From Arthrobacter zhaoxinii (GTDB lineage Bacteria > Actinomycetota > Actinomycetes > Actinomycetales > Micrococcaceae), in contig NZ_CP104275.1 of NCBI RefSeq assembly GCF_025244925.1, forward strand, positions 496,001 to 560,000: a stretch of DNA of 64,000 nucleotides, read 5' to 3'. The number at the start of each line of letters is the position of its first letter. The first letter of the stretch is position 1. The position numbers and the translations under genes are program-made. This document shows, in pieces, positions 56,063-64,000 of this stretch. The notes under the pieces were generated by a model. That model was not told where the DNA came from and ran no database searches. It worked only from the letters and a program-made list of their open reading frames with translations.

Positions 56063-56977
56063 TCAGCGGACCATTTCGGCCAGCGCCGAGTAGGAGGACT
56101 GCGCACCCTCGCGGGTGGCCGCCAGCGCACCGGCACGGGCAGCGAACTCGGCAGCCTGGGCCAGCGAGTCACCGGCGGCAAGCCGCGCGGCCGTGGCAGC
56201 GGTGAACGCGTCGCCGCAGCCGGTGGTGTCCACCGCGGTCACCCGGGTGGGCGCAATGACGGCAACCCGGTCAGCACCGGCCGCGGTGCCGTCCAGTACG
56301 ACGGCGCCCTCACCGCCCAGCGTGACGATCGTGCGGCGTACGCCCAGACGGGCCAGGGCAGCAAATACCCTTTCCCAGTCCGACGCCGGATCCGCCAGCC
56401 CCGTGACCAGCGCCGCCTCGTGGGCGTTGAGCAGCAGGACATCGGTCAGGGCCAGCAGCTCGGCGGGAACCTCACGGTACGGGGAGAGGTTCAGCAGCAC
56501 CTGGGCACCGGCGTCGTGCCCGGCCTGCGCAGCGGCGGTGACCGCTTCGAGCGGCACCTCCAGGCTCAGGCAGAGCACCGCGGCGTCCTCGAACAGGTCC
56601 GCGGGCAGTTCTGCGCCGGTGACCGTGCCGTTGGCGCCGGGGGAGACGATGATGGTGTTCTCCCCGGCAGCGTCCACCACGATCATGGCCGTGCCCGTCG
56701 CGGTGCCGGTGCGGCGCAGGACGCGGGAAGCATCCACGCCGGCACCGGCGGCCGCCTTCAGCAGCAGGTCCCCGTGCCCGTCGGCGCCAACGGCACCGAA
56801 GAGCCGCACATCGGCGCCAAGCAGGGCGGCGGCAGCGGCCTGGTTGGCACTCTTGCCGCCCGGGACAATGACCAGTTCCGATCCGTTCAGGGTTTCCCCC
56901 GGGGAGGGGAAACGGTCGGTGCGGACGGTCAGATCGGCATTAAGCGAACCGACAACTACAACTTTTCCGGCGGACAT
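56063..56977 (-). CDS. rbsK: Ribokinase
   Basis: The 304-residue PfkB-family kinase has the start motif VVVGSLNADL, the substrate motif GGKSANQAAAAALLGA (the usual GKGANQA slightly changed), and the ATP/catalytic motif DTTGCGDAFTAA with the catalytic aspartate. It would phosphorylate ribose released by the nucleoside hydrolase encoded upstream. It is the last gene of the operon, 30 bases after the second MFS gene. The layout resembles the Corynebacterium glutamicum uridine operon (ribokinase, transporter, hydrolase). Confidence 0.9.
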   Translation of the reverse strand: MSAGKVVVVGSLNADLTVRTDRFPSPGETLNGSELVIVPGGKSANQAAAAALLGADVRLFGAVGADGHGDLLLKAAAGAGVDASRVLRRTGTATGTAMIVVDAAGENTIIVSPGANGTVTGAELPADLFEDAAVLCLSLEVPLEAVTAAAQAGHDAGAQVLLNLSPYREVPAELLALTDVLLLNAHEAALVTGLADPASDWERVFAALARLGVRRTIVTLGGEGAVVLDGTAAGADRVAVIAPTRVTAVDTTGCGDAFTAATAARLAAGDSLAQAAEFAARAGALAATREGAQSSYSALAEMVR

Positions 56978-57007
56978 GCAGGGATTCTCCTTGGGTGGCG
57001 GACAGGG

Positions 57008-58438
57008 TTAGCGGTGGTCGGTCTCGGCCGCGGCGTCAACCTCGGCGTCGGCGGGCCTCGGGATGAGGAAGGACGAGGCCAGGGCCAGCGCCAGGATGAT
57101 CAGACCCGCAATGATACCGGCGTAGTATCCTGTGGACCCGGCGCCGTCGGCCGGGGTGGCCGCCGTCTTCACCGCGTAGATCACGGCGAAGCTCAAACCC
57201 GCACCCAGATTGAATGCCCCTGCGTTGAGGCCGGGCAGGAAGCCGGGGTTCTCCTTCGGGGAGAGCACAATGCCCAGGCCGTTGAGCATGATGTTGCTGA
57301 TGCCGGCGTAGGTGATGCCGATCAGCACGGATACGCCCAGCAGGCCCAGCCGGGAGTCGCTGCCGACCATGAGGAGCATCAGCGCCAGGGTGATGACGGA
57401 GCCGATCAAGCCGATCCGCAGCACCTTGCCGTAGCCCCAGGTGGCGGCCAGCCGGCCGGCAATGGGCCCCAGGAGCAGCCCGGCGAGGGCGTAGGGGGTG
57501 AGGGTCCACCAGGCGGATTCCTCGGCGCCCATGCCGAAACCGACAACGCCGTCCTGTGCCAGGGCCGGGATGATGCCGTTGATGACGGCGAAAACACCGG
57601 TCATGGTCAGCAGCGTGGTCAGCAGCAGGGCCCAGGTGGAGCGCTGCTTCAGCAGGTAGGTAGCTACCAGCGGCTGGTCGGTGCGGTTCTCCACCTTCCA
57701 GAACGCGACGAACGCGATGACGCCGATGACGATCAGGGCAGCCACCAGTGTCCAGTTGGCGTCCGCCAGTTTGCCAGCCTCGTTGAACGCGGTCAGCAGG
57801 GTGCCCACGGAGATGACCAGGGGAACAACGCCCACCCAGTCCATCTTTTCCTTCTTCTCGGCCCGGGATTCGGGGGCGAGGAAGAAGAGCAGGGCAGTGG
57901 CGACGGCGCCGACAATGGCCATGGCCCAGAAGACCGAGGCGAAGCCGTGGTTTTCCGCAAGGTAGCCGCCGGCGACGGCGTCGACTCCGGCGATGCCGCC
58001 GTTGACGGCCGTGATGACACCCATCAGGGTGCCGTACAGCTTGGGGTCGCGGATTTCCACGCGCAGCATGATCAGTGTCAGCGGCACCACGGGTCCGGAG
58101 ACACCCTGGATCAGGCGGGCGATAAAGAGGACTTCAATGCTCGGTGCCAGTGCAGCCACCACGGAGCCGATGGTCAGGACCACCAGCATGCCGGTCAGGA
58201 CCTTCTTGCGGCCGATGATGTCGCCGAGCCGGGGCAGGAACAGAGAGAACAGTGCGGCGGCGGTGAAGAACGCCGTCTGCGTCAGGCCCACCGCTGCCGA
58301 GGTGGTGTTCAGTTCCTCCTCGATGCTGACCAGTGCCGGGGAGAGCATGGATGCGTTGAGCTGGAACGCCACGCAGGCCGCCAGCAGGGCGGCCATGAGG
58401 GCGCCGACGTTTACCCGTCGGCGGGCGGTTTCAGTCAC
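57008..58438 (-). CDS. MFS transporter, probable nucleoside importer, copy 2
   Basis: The 476-residue protein has about 14 hydrophobic segments of the drug:H+ antiporter-2 type layout. GDIIGRKKVL is the MFS motif A between segments 2 and 3. It is more than four-fifths identical by eye to the product of the adjacent upstream gene, and starts with a 4-base overlap with it. Operon context (nucleoside hydrolase, ribokinase) and the C. glutamicum uriT precedent suggest nucleoside uptake; the substrate is inferred. Confidence 0.85.
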   Translation of the reverse strand: MTETARRRVNVGALMAALLAACVAFQLNASMLSPALVSIEEELNTTSAAVGLTQTAFFTAAALFSLFLPRLGDIIGRKKVLTGMLVVLTIGSVVAALAPSIEVLFIARLIQGVSGPVVPLTLIMLRVEIRDPKLYGTLMGVITAVNGGIAGVDAVAGGYLAENHGFASVFWAMAIVGAVATALLFFLAPESRAEKKEKMDWVGVVPLVISVGTLLTAFNEAGKLADANWTLVAALIVIGVIAFVAFWKVENRTDQPLVATYLLKQRSTWALLLTTLLTMTGVFAVINGIIPALAQDGVVGFGMGAEESAWWTLTPYALAGLLLGPIAGRLAATWGYGKVLRIGLIGSVITLALMLLMVGSDSRLGLLGVSVLIGITYAGISNIMLNGLGIVLSPKENPGFLPGLNAGAFNLGAGLSFAVIYAVKTAATPADGAGSTGYYAGIIAGLIILALALASSFLIPRPADAEVDAAAETDHR

Positions 58439-59892
58439 CGGTTTACCTCGACTTTGGCTCGGGCGGCATCCGGTACGGCGGCCTCCGGATCACCGCTGAT
58501 GTCTGCAGGCTTGGGGATGAGGAAGGACGTGGCCAGGGCCAGGGCCAGAATGACTGCGCCGGCAATAATGCCGCCGTAGTAGCCTTCGGTGCCGGACCCG
58601 TCCGTCACAGTGGTTGCCGTCTTCGCGGCGTAGATCACGGCGAAGCTCAGACCGGCGCCCAGATTGAACGCACCGGCGTTGAGGCCGGGAAGGAAGCCGG
58701 GGTTCTCCTTCGGGGAAAGCATGACGCCCAGGCCGCTGAGCATCACGTTGCCGACGCCGGCATAGGTGATGCCGACCAGGATGGAAATGGCCAGCAGTCC
58801 CAGCCGGGAGTCGCTGCCGACAACCGGGAGCATCAGGGCCAGGGCGATGACGGAGCCGATGGTGCCGATCCGCAGCACCTTGGCGTAGCCCCAGCTGCCT
58901 GCCAGCCGGCCCGCGAACGGGCCGATGATGAGGCCGGCGAGGGCATAGGGGGTGATGGTCCACCAGGCGGACTCTTCCGCGCCCATGCCGAAGCCCACGG
59001 CGCCGTCCTGGGCCAGGGCCGGGATGATGCCGTTCATTACGGCAAAGACGCCGGTCATGGTCAGGACGGTGGTCAGCAGCAGCGCCCAGGTGGAACGCTG
59101 CTTCAGCAGATAGGTGGCGATCAGCGGCTGCTCGGTCCGGTTTTCGACCTTCCAGAAAACCGTGAACGCGATGACGGAAATGACGATCAGTCCGATGACC
59201 AACGGCCAGTTCGCGTCCCCCAGCTTGCCGGCCTCGTTGAACGCGGTGAGCAGGGTGCCGACCGAGATGACCAGGGGGACCACGCCCACCCAGTCCATTT
59301 TTTCCTTCTTCTCGGCCCGGGACTCAGGCACGACGGCGAAGACGAGGGCGGCGGCAAGGACGCCGACGACGGCCATGGACCAGAAGATGGACGCAAAACC
59401 GTGGTTCTGCGCCAGGTAGCCGCCGGCAATGGCGTCAACGCCGGCAATGCCGCCGTTGACAGCGGCAATGACACCCATCAGGGTGCCGTACAGCTTGGGG
59501 TCGCGGATTTCCACACGCAGCATGATCATGGACAGCGCAACTGTGGGTCCGGAAACGCCCTGGATCAGCCGGGCAAGGAACAGTACCTCGATGCTCGGTG
59601 CCAGGGCGGCGATCACGGAGCCGATGGTCAGGACCACCAGCATGCCGGTGAGGACCTTCTTGCGGCCGATGATGTCGCCGAGGCGGGGCAGGAACAGGGA
59701 GAACAGGGCAGCAGCGGTAAAGAATGCCGTCTGCGTGAGGGCTACGGCAGCTGAGGTGGTGTTCAGCTCCTGTTCGATAGTGAACAGGGCGGGGGAGAGC
59801 ATGGAGGCGTTCAGCTGGAACGCCACGCAGGCGGCCAGCAGAGCGGCCATCAATGCACCGACGTTTACCCGTCGGCGGGTCATTTCACTCAC
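58435..59892 (-). CDS. MFS transporter, probable nucleoside importer, copy 1
   Basis: The 485-residue paralogue of the next gene downstream. The N-terminal helices, motif A and the cytoplasmic PESRAEKKEKMDWVGVVPL are shared word for word; differences cluster in membrane segments around 115-125 and 170-190 and at the C-terminus, where this copy is longer. It overlaps the nucleoside hydrolase stop by 4 bases. Tandem duplication after the operon formed is the simplest explanation. Confidence 0.85.
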   Translation of the reverse strand: MSEMTRRRVNVGALMAALLAACVAFQLNASMLSPALFTIEQELNTTSAAVALTQTAFFTAAALFSLFLPRLGDIIGRKKVLTGMLVVLTIGSVIAALAPSIEVLFLARLIQGVSGPTVALSMIMLRVEIRDPKLYGTLMGVIAAVNGGIAGVDAIAGGYLAQNHGFASIFWSMAVVGVLAAALVFAVVPESRAEKKEKMDWVGVVPLVISVGTLLTAFNEAGKLGDANWPLVIGLIVISVIAFTVFWKVENRTEQPLIATYLLKQRSTWALLLTTVLTMTGVFAVMNGIIPALAQDGAVGFGMGAEESAWWTITPYALAGLIIGPFAGRLAGSWGYAKVLRIGTIGSVIALALMLPVVGSDSRLGLLAISILVGITYAGVGNVMLSGLGVMLSPKENPGFLPGLNAGAFNLGAGLSFAVIYAAKTATTVTDGSGTEGYYGGIIAGAVILALALATSFLIPKPADISGDPEAAVPDAARAKVEVNR

Positions 59893-60836
59893 AGGTCAAC
59901 CTCGCCAATGCGCTGAAGTGCGTCGACAACCAGGTCCCAGAACTTCTGGTGATCCAGGTCGACGGCTACGGATGTGTTGCAGTCGTCGGGAGCCGGTGCG
60001 CGGAAGTCCGCCACCGTCATCCCCAGGGTCAGGGTGCCGGTCAGCTCCACGTCCAGCGGCACGCGCCGGGTGGTCATGACGGAGGGGTCAATGACGTAGG
60101 CAACGGCGCACGGATCGTGCACCGGCGGGAAGTCAAAGCCCTGGGCGTCCTTATACGCCTCTCCAAAGAAGTCGAGCAGCTCGCCGACGAACCTGGCCGG
60201 CTTGGTGCCGACGGCGGCGATGCGCTTGGCCACTTCGTCGGTGGCCAGCGCCTGATGCGTGAGGTCGAGACCGACCATGGTCAGCGGCCACTTCTCGTTG
60301 AACACGATGTGTGCGGCTTCGGGGTCGATCTTGATGTTGAACTCGGCCACGGCGGACCAGTTGCCCACGTGGTAGCCGCCGCCCATGAGGACAACTTCCT
60401 TGACCCGTTCGGCGATGCGCGGTTCCTTGCGCACGGCCATGGCGATGTTGGTCAGGCCGGCGGTGGGGACGATGGTGACGGTGTTCGGCTCGTGTGCCAT
60501 CACAGTGTCGATGATGAGGTCTACCGCGTGGCGGGAATCCAGCTCAAGCGTCGGCTCGGGCAGTTCGGGGCCGTCCATGCCGGAGTCGCCGTGGATGTCC
60601 GGGGCGTTCTCGATGGTGCGGACGAGGGGTCGGTCACAGCCGGCGGCGAAGGGAATGCCTGTGATATTTGCGACACGGGCAATTGCCAGTGCGTTGCGTG
60701 TCACCTTCTCCAGGGTCTGGTTTCCGACGACGGTTGTCACCGCCAGGAGGTCGATCTCCGGGCTGCCGTGTGCCAGCAGCAGGGCGACCGCATCATCATG
60801 CCCGGGATCGCAATCCAGGATGATTTTGTGGGGCAT
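59889..60836 (-). CDS. Inosine/uridine-preferring nucleoside hydrolase
   Basis: The 315-residue enzyme splits ribonucleosides into base and ribose. The calcium-binding DCDPGHDDAVAL is at residues 8-19, the second substrate region is in GGGYHVGNWSAVAEFNIKID, and HDPCAVAYVID carries the conserved His/Asp. It is the first gene of the four-gene salvage operon. GCGGAGA is the Shine-Dalgarno before ATG 60836. Base preference (uridine, inosine or others) is not readable; UriH-type is favoured by context. Confidence 0.92.
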   Translation of the reverse strand: MPHKIILDCDPGHDDAVALLLAHGSPEIDLLAVTTVVGNQTLEKVTRNALAIARVANITGIPFAAGCDRPLVRTIENAPDIHGDSGMDGPELPEPTLELDSRHAVDLIIDTVMAHEPNTVTIVPTAGLTNIAMAVRKEPRIAERVKEVVLMGGGYHVGNWSAVAEFNIKIDPEAAHIVFNEKWPLTMVGLDLTHQALATDEVAKRIAAVGTKPARFVGELLDFFGEAYKDAQGFDFPPVHDPCAVAYVIDPSVMTTRRVPLDVELTGTLTLGMTVADFRAPAPDDCNTSVAVDLDHQKFWDLVVDALQRIGEVDL

Positions 60837-61274
60837 TACGTCTCCGCTTCGTTGAGGTTCTAGCTCCGGGACCGCAGTTCCGGCATTGCGGCACCCGGTT
60901 CCGGTACTCCTGCAGCGGTCCGCGGCGGTGCAGACATGGGGGAGTGCCTGCCTGGCACCAGAATTAACGATATCGACGTATTGCAGACCACTCCGCCGGA
61001 GCTCCTGTCAGGCACCGGATGGAACTTCGCCCCGATTTGCCATCTGCCGGCCCGGAAATTATGCTGTCTGCCGCTCTTTTGCGGGCGGGCGCGGATGCGG
61101 GCCGCTGCCTCCCTTCCAGCATGACGGAACAGCCCCGGACCCCACCAGACGGCACCTTGATTCGGACTGCCGGTGCGGTCTTTTCGGTGAACGTTTCCCT
61201 GCTCCCGGGCGGGGAGTAAAGGCGGCAGCCCCGCCCGGGAGGGAGCGGGGCTGCCGACGATGCCTTTCAGGTTT
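60837..61274. other. Intergenic region upstream of the nucleoside operon
   Basis: No credible gene on either strand. It contains the promoter region of the operon; the palindrome CGATATCG at 60968-60975 is an operator candidate. The hairpin at 61222-61255 belongs to the next minus-strand gene. Confidence 0.5.
61222..61255 (-). terminator. Terminator after the small basic protein gene
   Basis: CGGCAGCCCCGC pairs with GCGGGGCTGCCG, followed on the minus strand by GCCTTTACT. Confidence 0.75.
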
Positions 61275-61502
61275 TTACCAGCGGACCTTCCGCTCCCGCG
61301 GGCCTTGCTTCGTGTTCGGGTGGGTGGGTTTGTGGTCCTTGCCCAGGCTTTGCCAGCCGGGCAGGGCACTCTCGGGAGCGGAGCCGGGCAGGTGGGTGCC
61401 CGCCTGGCTCAGCCGTGCTTCGGCCGCCGGAGCGAGATGGATCTCCACGGGCGGAAGGACGGGTTGCGCGGATTCGGGCTTTTTCTTTTTCGGTGCACGC
61501 AT
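61275..61502 (-). CDS. Small basic hypothetical protein
   Basis: A 75-residue frame with a GGAG 9 bases before ATG 61502 and a terminator just after its stop. The protein is lysine- and proline-rich, starts APKKKKPE and ends in a basic KVRW. It is soluble and probably disordered. No family recognised. The signals on both sides support a real gene. Confidence 0.6.
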   Translation of the reverse strand: MRAPKKKKPESAQPVLPPVEIHLAPAAEARLSQAGTHLPGSAPESALPGWQSLGKDHKPTHPNTKQGPRERKVRW

Positions 61503-61810
61503 GGTGTCTCCAAGGGGTTACGGCCGTTGAAGCGAAGATCAGGGGCGCCGTCCGGGCACAATGGCGTGCAGGTTCCACCAGCGGGATCTGCGGGCAGACG
61601 GACGGGCTCGGAGGCCGGGCCTCAACAAGCTCTGAACTGGTTGTCTGCGGTCGGTAACGGCAGCGCTACTCGAATATGAGGAGTCCCATGCCGATGACCA
61701 TAACAGCGGGTCCGTCCGCCGGGTAGCCCCTTTCGAAAACCTGCTGCAACAACGACGACGGCGGCACCTGGGGCAGGTGCCGCCGTCGTCGGTCGTCGTT
61801 GTCGGGCTGG
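61503..61810. other. Intergenic region with terminator
   Basis: No recognised gene. A hairpin at 61754-61791 ends the oxidoreductase pair; the rest shows nothing clear. Confidence 0.5.
61754..61791 (-). terminator. Terminator after the oxidoreductase operon
   Basis: CGACGACGGCGGCACCT pairs with AGGTGCCGCCGTCGTCG around a short loop, downstream of the stop at 61811; followed on the minus strand by TTGTTGC. Confidence 0.85.
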
Positions 61811-62740
61811 TTAGAAAGTCAGCACAATCCGGCCGCGCAGGCCGCCGGCCTCCAGTCGGCGGTGTGCTTCGGCCGCCCGCTCGGCAGGCAGGACATCGGC
61901 GATCCGCGGGCTGAGCAGGTCCGCTTCGGCCAGGGCCCGCAGCCGGTCCAGCTTCGCACCGGAGGAGTATTCCTCGCCGACCCGGATCGGATGCACCGTA
62001 ATGCCGCGGCCGGGATCGCCGTCCCACCCGCGCACGGTGGCGAAGCCGCCGCCGTCGCGAACGGCACCCGCCGCCAGCTCGTTCATCACGGCTGCGTCCG
62101 CCACGGCGTCCACCCCGTCGGGGAAAAGCTCCCGGATCCGCTCGGCCACGTCGTCGCCGCGTTCCACCACATGGTCTGCGCCCAGTGCCGCCACAAGATC
62201 GGCGTCCTGTTCGGCGGCATCGGCGACGACGGTCAGCCCGGCCTCCTTGGCCAACTGGATCAGGTAGTTGCCGAGCGTTCCGGCGGCACCGGTAATGGCC
62301 AGCACGGAGCCTTCGGCAAGGTCCAGCTTCTCCAGGGTCTGCACTGCGGTGAGGCCGTTCATCGGCAGGGTGGCGGAGGCCTCCAATCCGATGCCGGCCG
62401 GGATGCGGGCAATGGAGTCCGACGGCGCCACCAGGTACTCGGCGTAGGCGCCCCGGCGTGCGGCCCGGGGCAGGGCCAGCGCCATGACTTCGTCACCGAT
62501 CCGCCAGCCGGCGTCGTCGCCCACCTCGTCCACTACTCCGGCAGCGTCCATGCCCGGAATATAGGGCGGTTCCTGTCCTCCCATGTCCTGGGCACCGGAC
62601 CGCAGCACGGTGTCGGTGGGGCTGACGGCTGCAGCCCGTACCCGGATGCGCACCTCGCCGGGGCCGGCGTGGGGTTCGGGTACGTCGAGGACCTCCAGGG
62701 CCTCGGGGCCGCCGAAGGCACGGATGCCAACAATCTTCAC
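61811..62740 (-). CDS. Zinc-independent MDR oxidoreductase (quinone oxidoreductase type)
   Basis: The 309-residue protein has the GroES-like start (GPEALEVLDVPEP, PGEVRIRVRAAAVSPTD) and the NADPH-binding AITGAAGTLGNYLIQLAK near 148-165. The structural zinc cysteines are lacking, so it is a quinone-oxidoreductase-type enzyme. The GTG start has GAGGAG upstream and lies 12 bases after the stop of the PRISE gene, so the two form an operon. Substrate unknown. Confidence 0.88.
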   Translation of the reverse strand: MKIVGIRAFGGPEALEVLDVPEPHAGPGEVRIRVRAAAVSPTDTVLRSGAQDMGGQEPPYIPGMDAAGVVDEVGDDAGWRIGDEVMALALPRAARRGAYAEYLVAPSDSIARIPAGIGLEASATLPMNGLTAVQTLEKLDLAEGSVLAITGAAGTLGNYLIQLAKEAGLTVVADAAEQDADLVAALGADHVVERGDDVAERIRELFPDGVDAVADAAVMNELAAGAVRDGGGFATVRGWDGDPGRGITVHPIRVGEEYSSGAKLDRLRALAEADLLSPRIADVLPAERAAEAHRRLEAGGLRGRIVLTF

Positions 62741-62752
62741 TTGGAACTCCTC

Positions 62753-63928
62753 TTACTGATGCAGCGGGGCCGTGGGCCCCGGAATGATGCGCTGTTGTGC
62801 CAGCCGGTCAAAGAGCTCCAGGAACCGGTCTTCCGAGTCCAGGCAGTCGGTAAAGCCGGCCTGCCGTGCCTTGATGGTGGAGGAGACGTTGTCGAACTCC
62901 GAGCGGAAAATGAAGTCGGCGAATTCCCAGCGGACCAGGTCCTCATAGGGAATCTGTTCGAGGCCGTACCGTTCGGTCATCTGCTCCCAGAGGGCACGGT
63001 ACTGCGGCATCGCGTCCGTGAGGGGCACCGGCTGCGGTTCCGCGTACTCCATGCCGAAGTACTTGGCGAAGGCCGGCCAGAGCTGCCGCCAGCGGAACTG
63101 GTCCCCGTTGGTGATGTTGAAGATTTCCCCTGCGGCGGCGGGCTCCGAACCCGCCCATACGGCTGCGCGGGCCAGCAGCTCGGCGTCGGTGACCTGGTAC
63201 AGGGCATCGTAGGCAGCCACGGTGCCGGGGAAGCGCAGCGGCTGGCCCAGTTCCTTGCTGATGCTGGCGTAGACCGCAATGGCCATGAGCAGGTTCATCG
63301 GGTTGCCGGTGGCGTAGCCGATCACGCCCTCGGGACGCAGCACGCTCAGGGTGAAGCCGCGCTCTGCGGCCACCTCGCGCAGCAGGTCCTCCTGGTCGTA
63401 GTAGAAGTTCGGCTGGATCAGCCGCGGATCCCGTTCCTTGGCCGGGGCGTTGAAGTAGCCCAGATGTGCGCCGTAGGCCTTTCCGCCCTGATAGAGCGTG
63501 ACGTGGCGCAGCGGTGCACCGGCGGCGTGCAGGCCGTCCAAGGTGTTGCGCAGGAGAGCGGTGTTGACCTCGGACAGTTCGGCCGACGTCGGGCGCTCAA
63601 TGTAGGCACCGAAGACCAGATGGGTGGTGTCCGACGCCGCGGGCAGGCCTTCGCGGGCCTTTCCGGCATCCAGCAGGTCCACCGACAGGTGTTCCCAGCC
63701 GGCGCCGGGCACGGGACGGCGGCTGGCGCCGCGGACCTTCCAGCCGCGGCGGGCATACTCGTCCGCGGCGTGCCGGCCGATGACACCGCCGGCACCGGCC
63801 ACAAGCACGGTGCCGGTGTCCTGCGCCTGGGCCTGTGCTGCGGTGCGGGCCTGGTCCTGTTCGATGATGCCGGGCGTCGGGTCGGCGCCGGCATGTGATT
63901 CAGCGGCTGATTCCGGGATGTTGTCCAT
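62753..63928 (-). CDS. PRISE-like SDR family NAD(P)H enone reductase
   Basis: From ATG 63928 (AGGAG 5-9 bases upstream) the product is 391 residues. A polar, Ala/Gln-rich N-terminus (1-38) precedes the Rossmann motif VLVAGAGGVIGRH. LYQGGKAYGAH holds the catalytic-type lysine and NFYYDQEDLL the tyrosine of the progesterone 5-beta-reductase/iridoid synthase (PRISE) family, which reduces C=C bonds of enones. Bacterial members are often annotated as NAD-dependent epimerases. First gene of an operon with the MDR enzyme. Confidence 0.83.
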   Translation of the reverse strand: MDNIPESAAESHAGADPTPGIIEQDQARTAAQAQAQDTGTVLVAGAGGVIGRHAADEYARRGWKVRGASRRPVPGAGWEHLSVDLLDAGKAREGLPAASDTTHLVFGAYIERPTSAELSEVNTALLRNTLDGLHAAGAPLRHVTLYQGGKAYGAHLGYFNAPAKERDPRLIQPNFYYDQEDLLREVAAERGFTLSVLRPEGVIGYATGNPMNLLMAIAVYASISKELGQPLRFPGTVAAYDALYQVTDAELLARAAVWAGSEPAAAGEIFNITNGDQFRWRQLWPAFAKYFGMEYAEPQPVPLTDAMPQYRALWEQMTERYGLEQIPYEDLVRWEFADFIFRSEFDNVSSTIKARQAGFTDCLDSEDRFLELFDRLAQQRIIPGPTAPLHQ

Positions 63929-64000
63929 GGTTCTCCTGGTGATTCCGTAATACCTGGTCAACGGCCAGTACCACGACGATATCGATCATCAGGGTGCTTA

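Noticed and set aside
55864..56181. N-terminal extension of the four-helix membrane protein
   Set aside because: It runs over the ribokinase terminator and gene end; ATG 55863 has a good Shine-Dalgarno.
61670..61760. Short hydrophobic minus-strand peptide (ending MVIGMGLLIFE)
   Set aside because: The frame has a membrane-like end but only weak start options and no Shine-Dalgarno; not supported as a gene.

Overview
The window is high-GC actinobacterial DNA, most likely from the Arthrobacter group of the Micrococcaceae. This rests on the 16S rRNA sequence, the GlgE/TreS/maltokinase glucan pathway, CarD, a SenX3-RegX3/PhoU block, many GTG starts and short intergenic gaps. No plasmid, phage or insertion sequence genes are seen; this is chromosome.

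Layout. 1-5.8 kb: a partial secreted peptidase-like hydrolase, holB-tmk, a PLP-dependent trans-sulfuration enzyme, a DUF2516 membrane protein and a methyltransferase. 5.8-6.45 kb: a repeat-rich gap with a 41-bp tandem repeat. 6.45-15.2 kb: housekeeping genes (gpmA, phoU, senX3/regX3-like pair, lipoprotein, carD, ispD-ispF, cysS, rlmB). 15.3-28.0 kb: glycogen and alpha-glucan metabolism (glgX, glgP, then a translationally coupled glgE-treS-maltokinase/glgB run in which maltokinase and branching enzyme are one 1241-residue ORF). 28.3-42.3 kb: two almost identical rRNA operons in direct orientation, 8188 bp apart, with one gene between them, an LPXTG surface protein with a predicted thioester domain. 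42.4-53 kb: a START-like protein, an FAD oxidase, an alpha-glucosidase, a Q/Y-rich membrane protein, a DUF4032 kinase-like protein, an MsiK/UgpC-type ABC ATPase, otsB-otsA, a DsbA-like protein and tRNA-Thr. 53-64 kb: a histidine phosphatase, small unknown genes, a nucleoside salvage operon (nucleoside hydrolase, two tandem MFS paralogues, ribokinase) and an MDR/PRISE oxidoreductase pair.

How the genes work together. Trehalose can be made from UDP-glucose and glucose 6-phosphate by OtsA/OtsB. TreS interconverts trehalose and maltose, the maltokinase domain makes maltose 1-phosphate, GlgE polymerises it, the fused GlgB branches the product, and GlgP, GlgX and the GH13 alpha-glucosidase take glucan apart. 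The nucleoside operon imports nucleosides, splits off ribose and phosphorylates it.

The most interesting observations are: the rRNA operon pair bracketing a surface adhesin; a compensatory base-pair change between the two 23S-5S spacers; a terminator-like hairpin just before each 16S gene; the maltokinase-GlgB fusion with a possible internal start; a recurrent TANNNT hexamer ending 7-8 bases before start codons that lack a Shine-Dalgarno, suggesting leaderless mRNAs, with two cases where the stop codon of the upstream gene forms part of the hexamer; and several tandem minisatellites. All calls are made by reading the sequence; no database search was possible.
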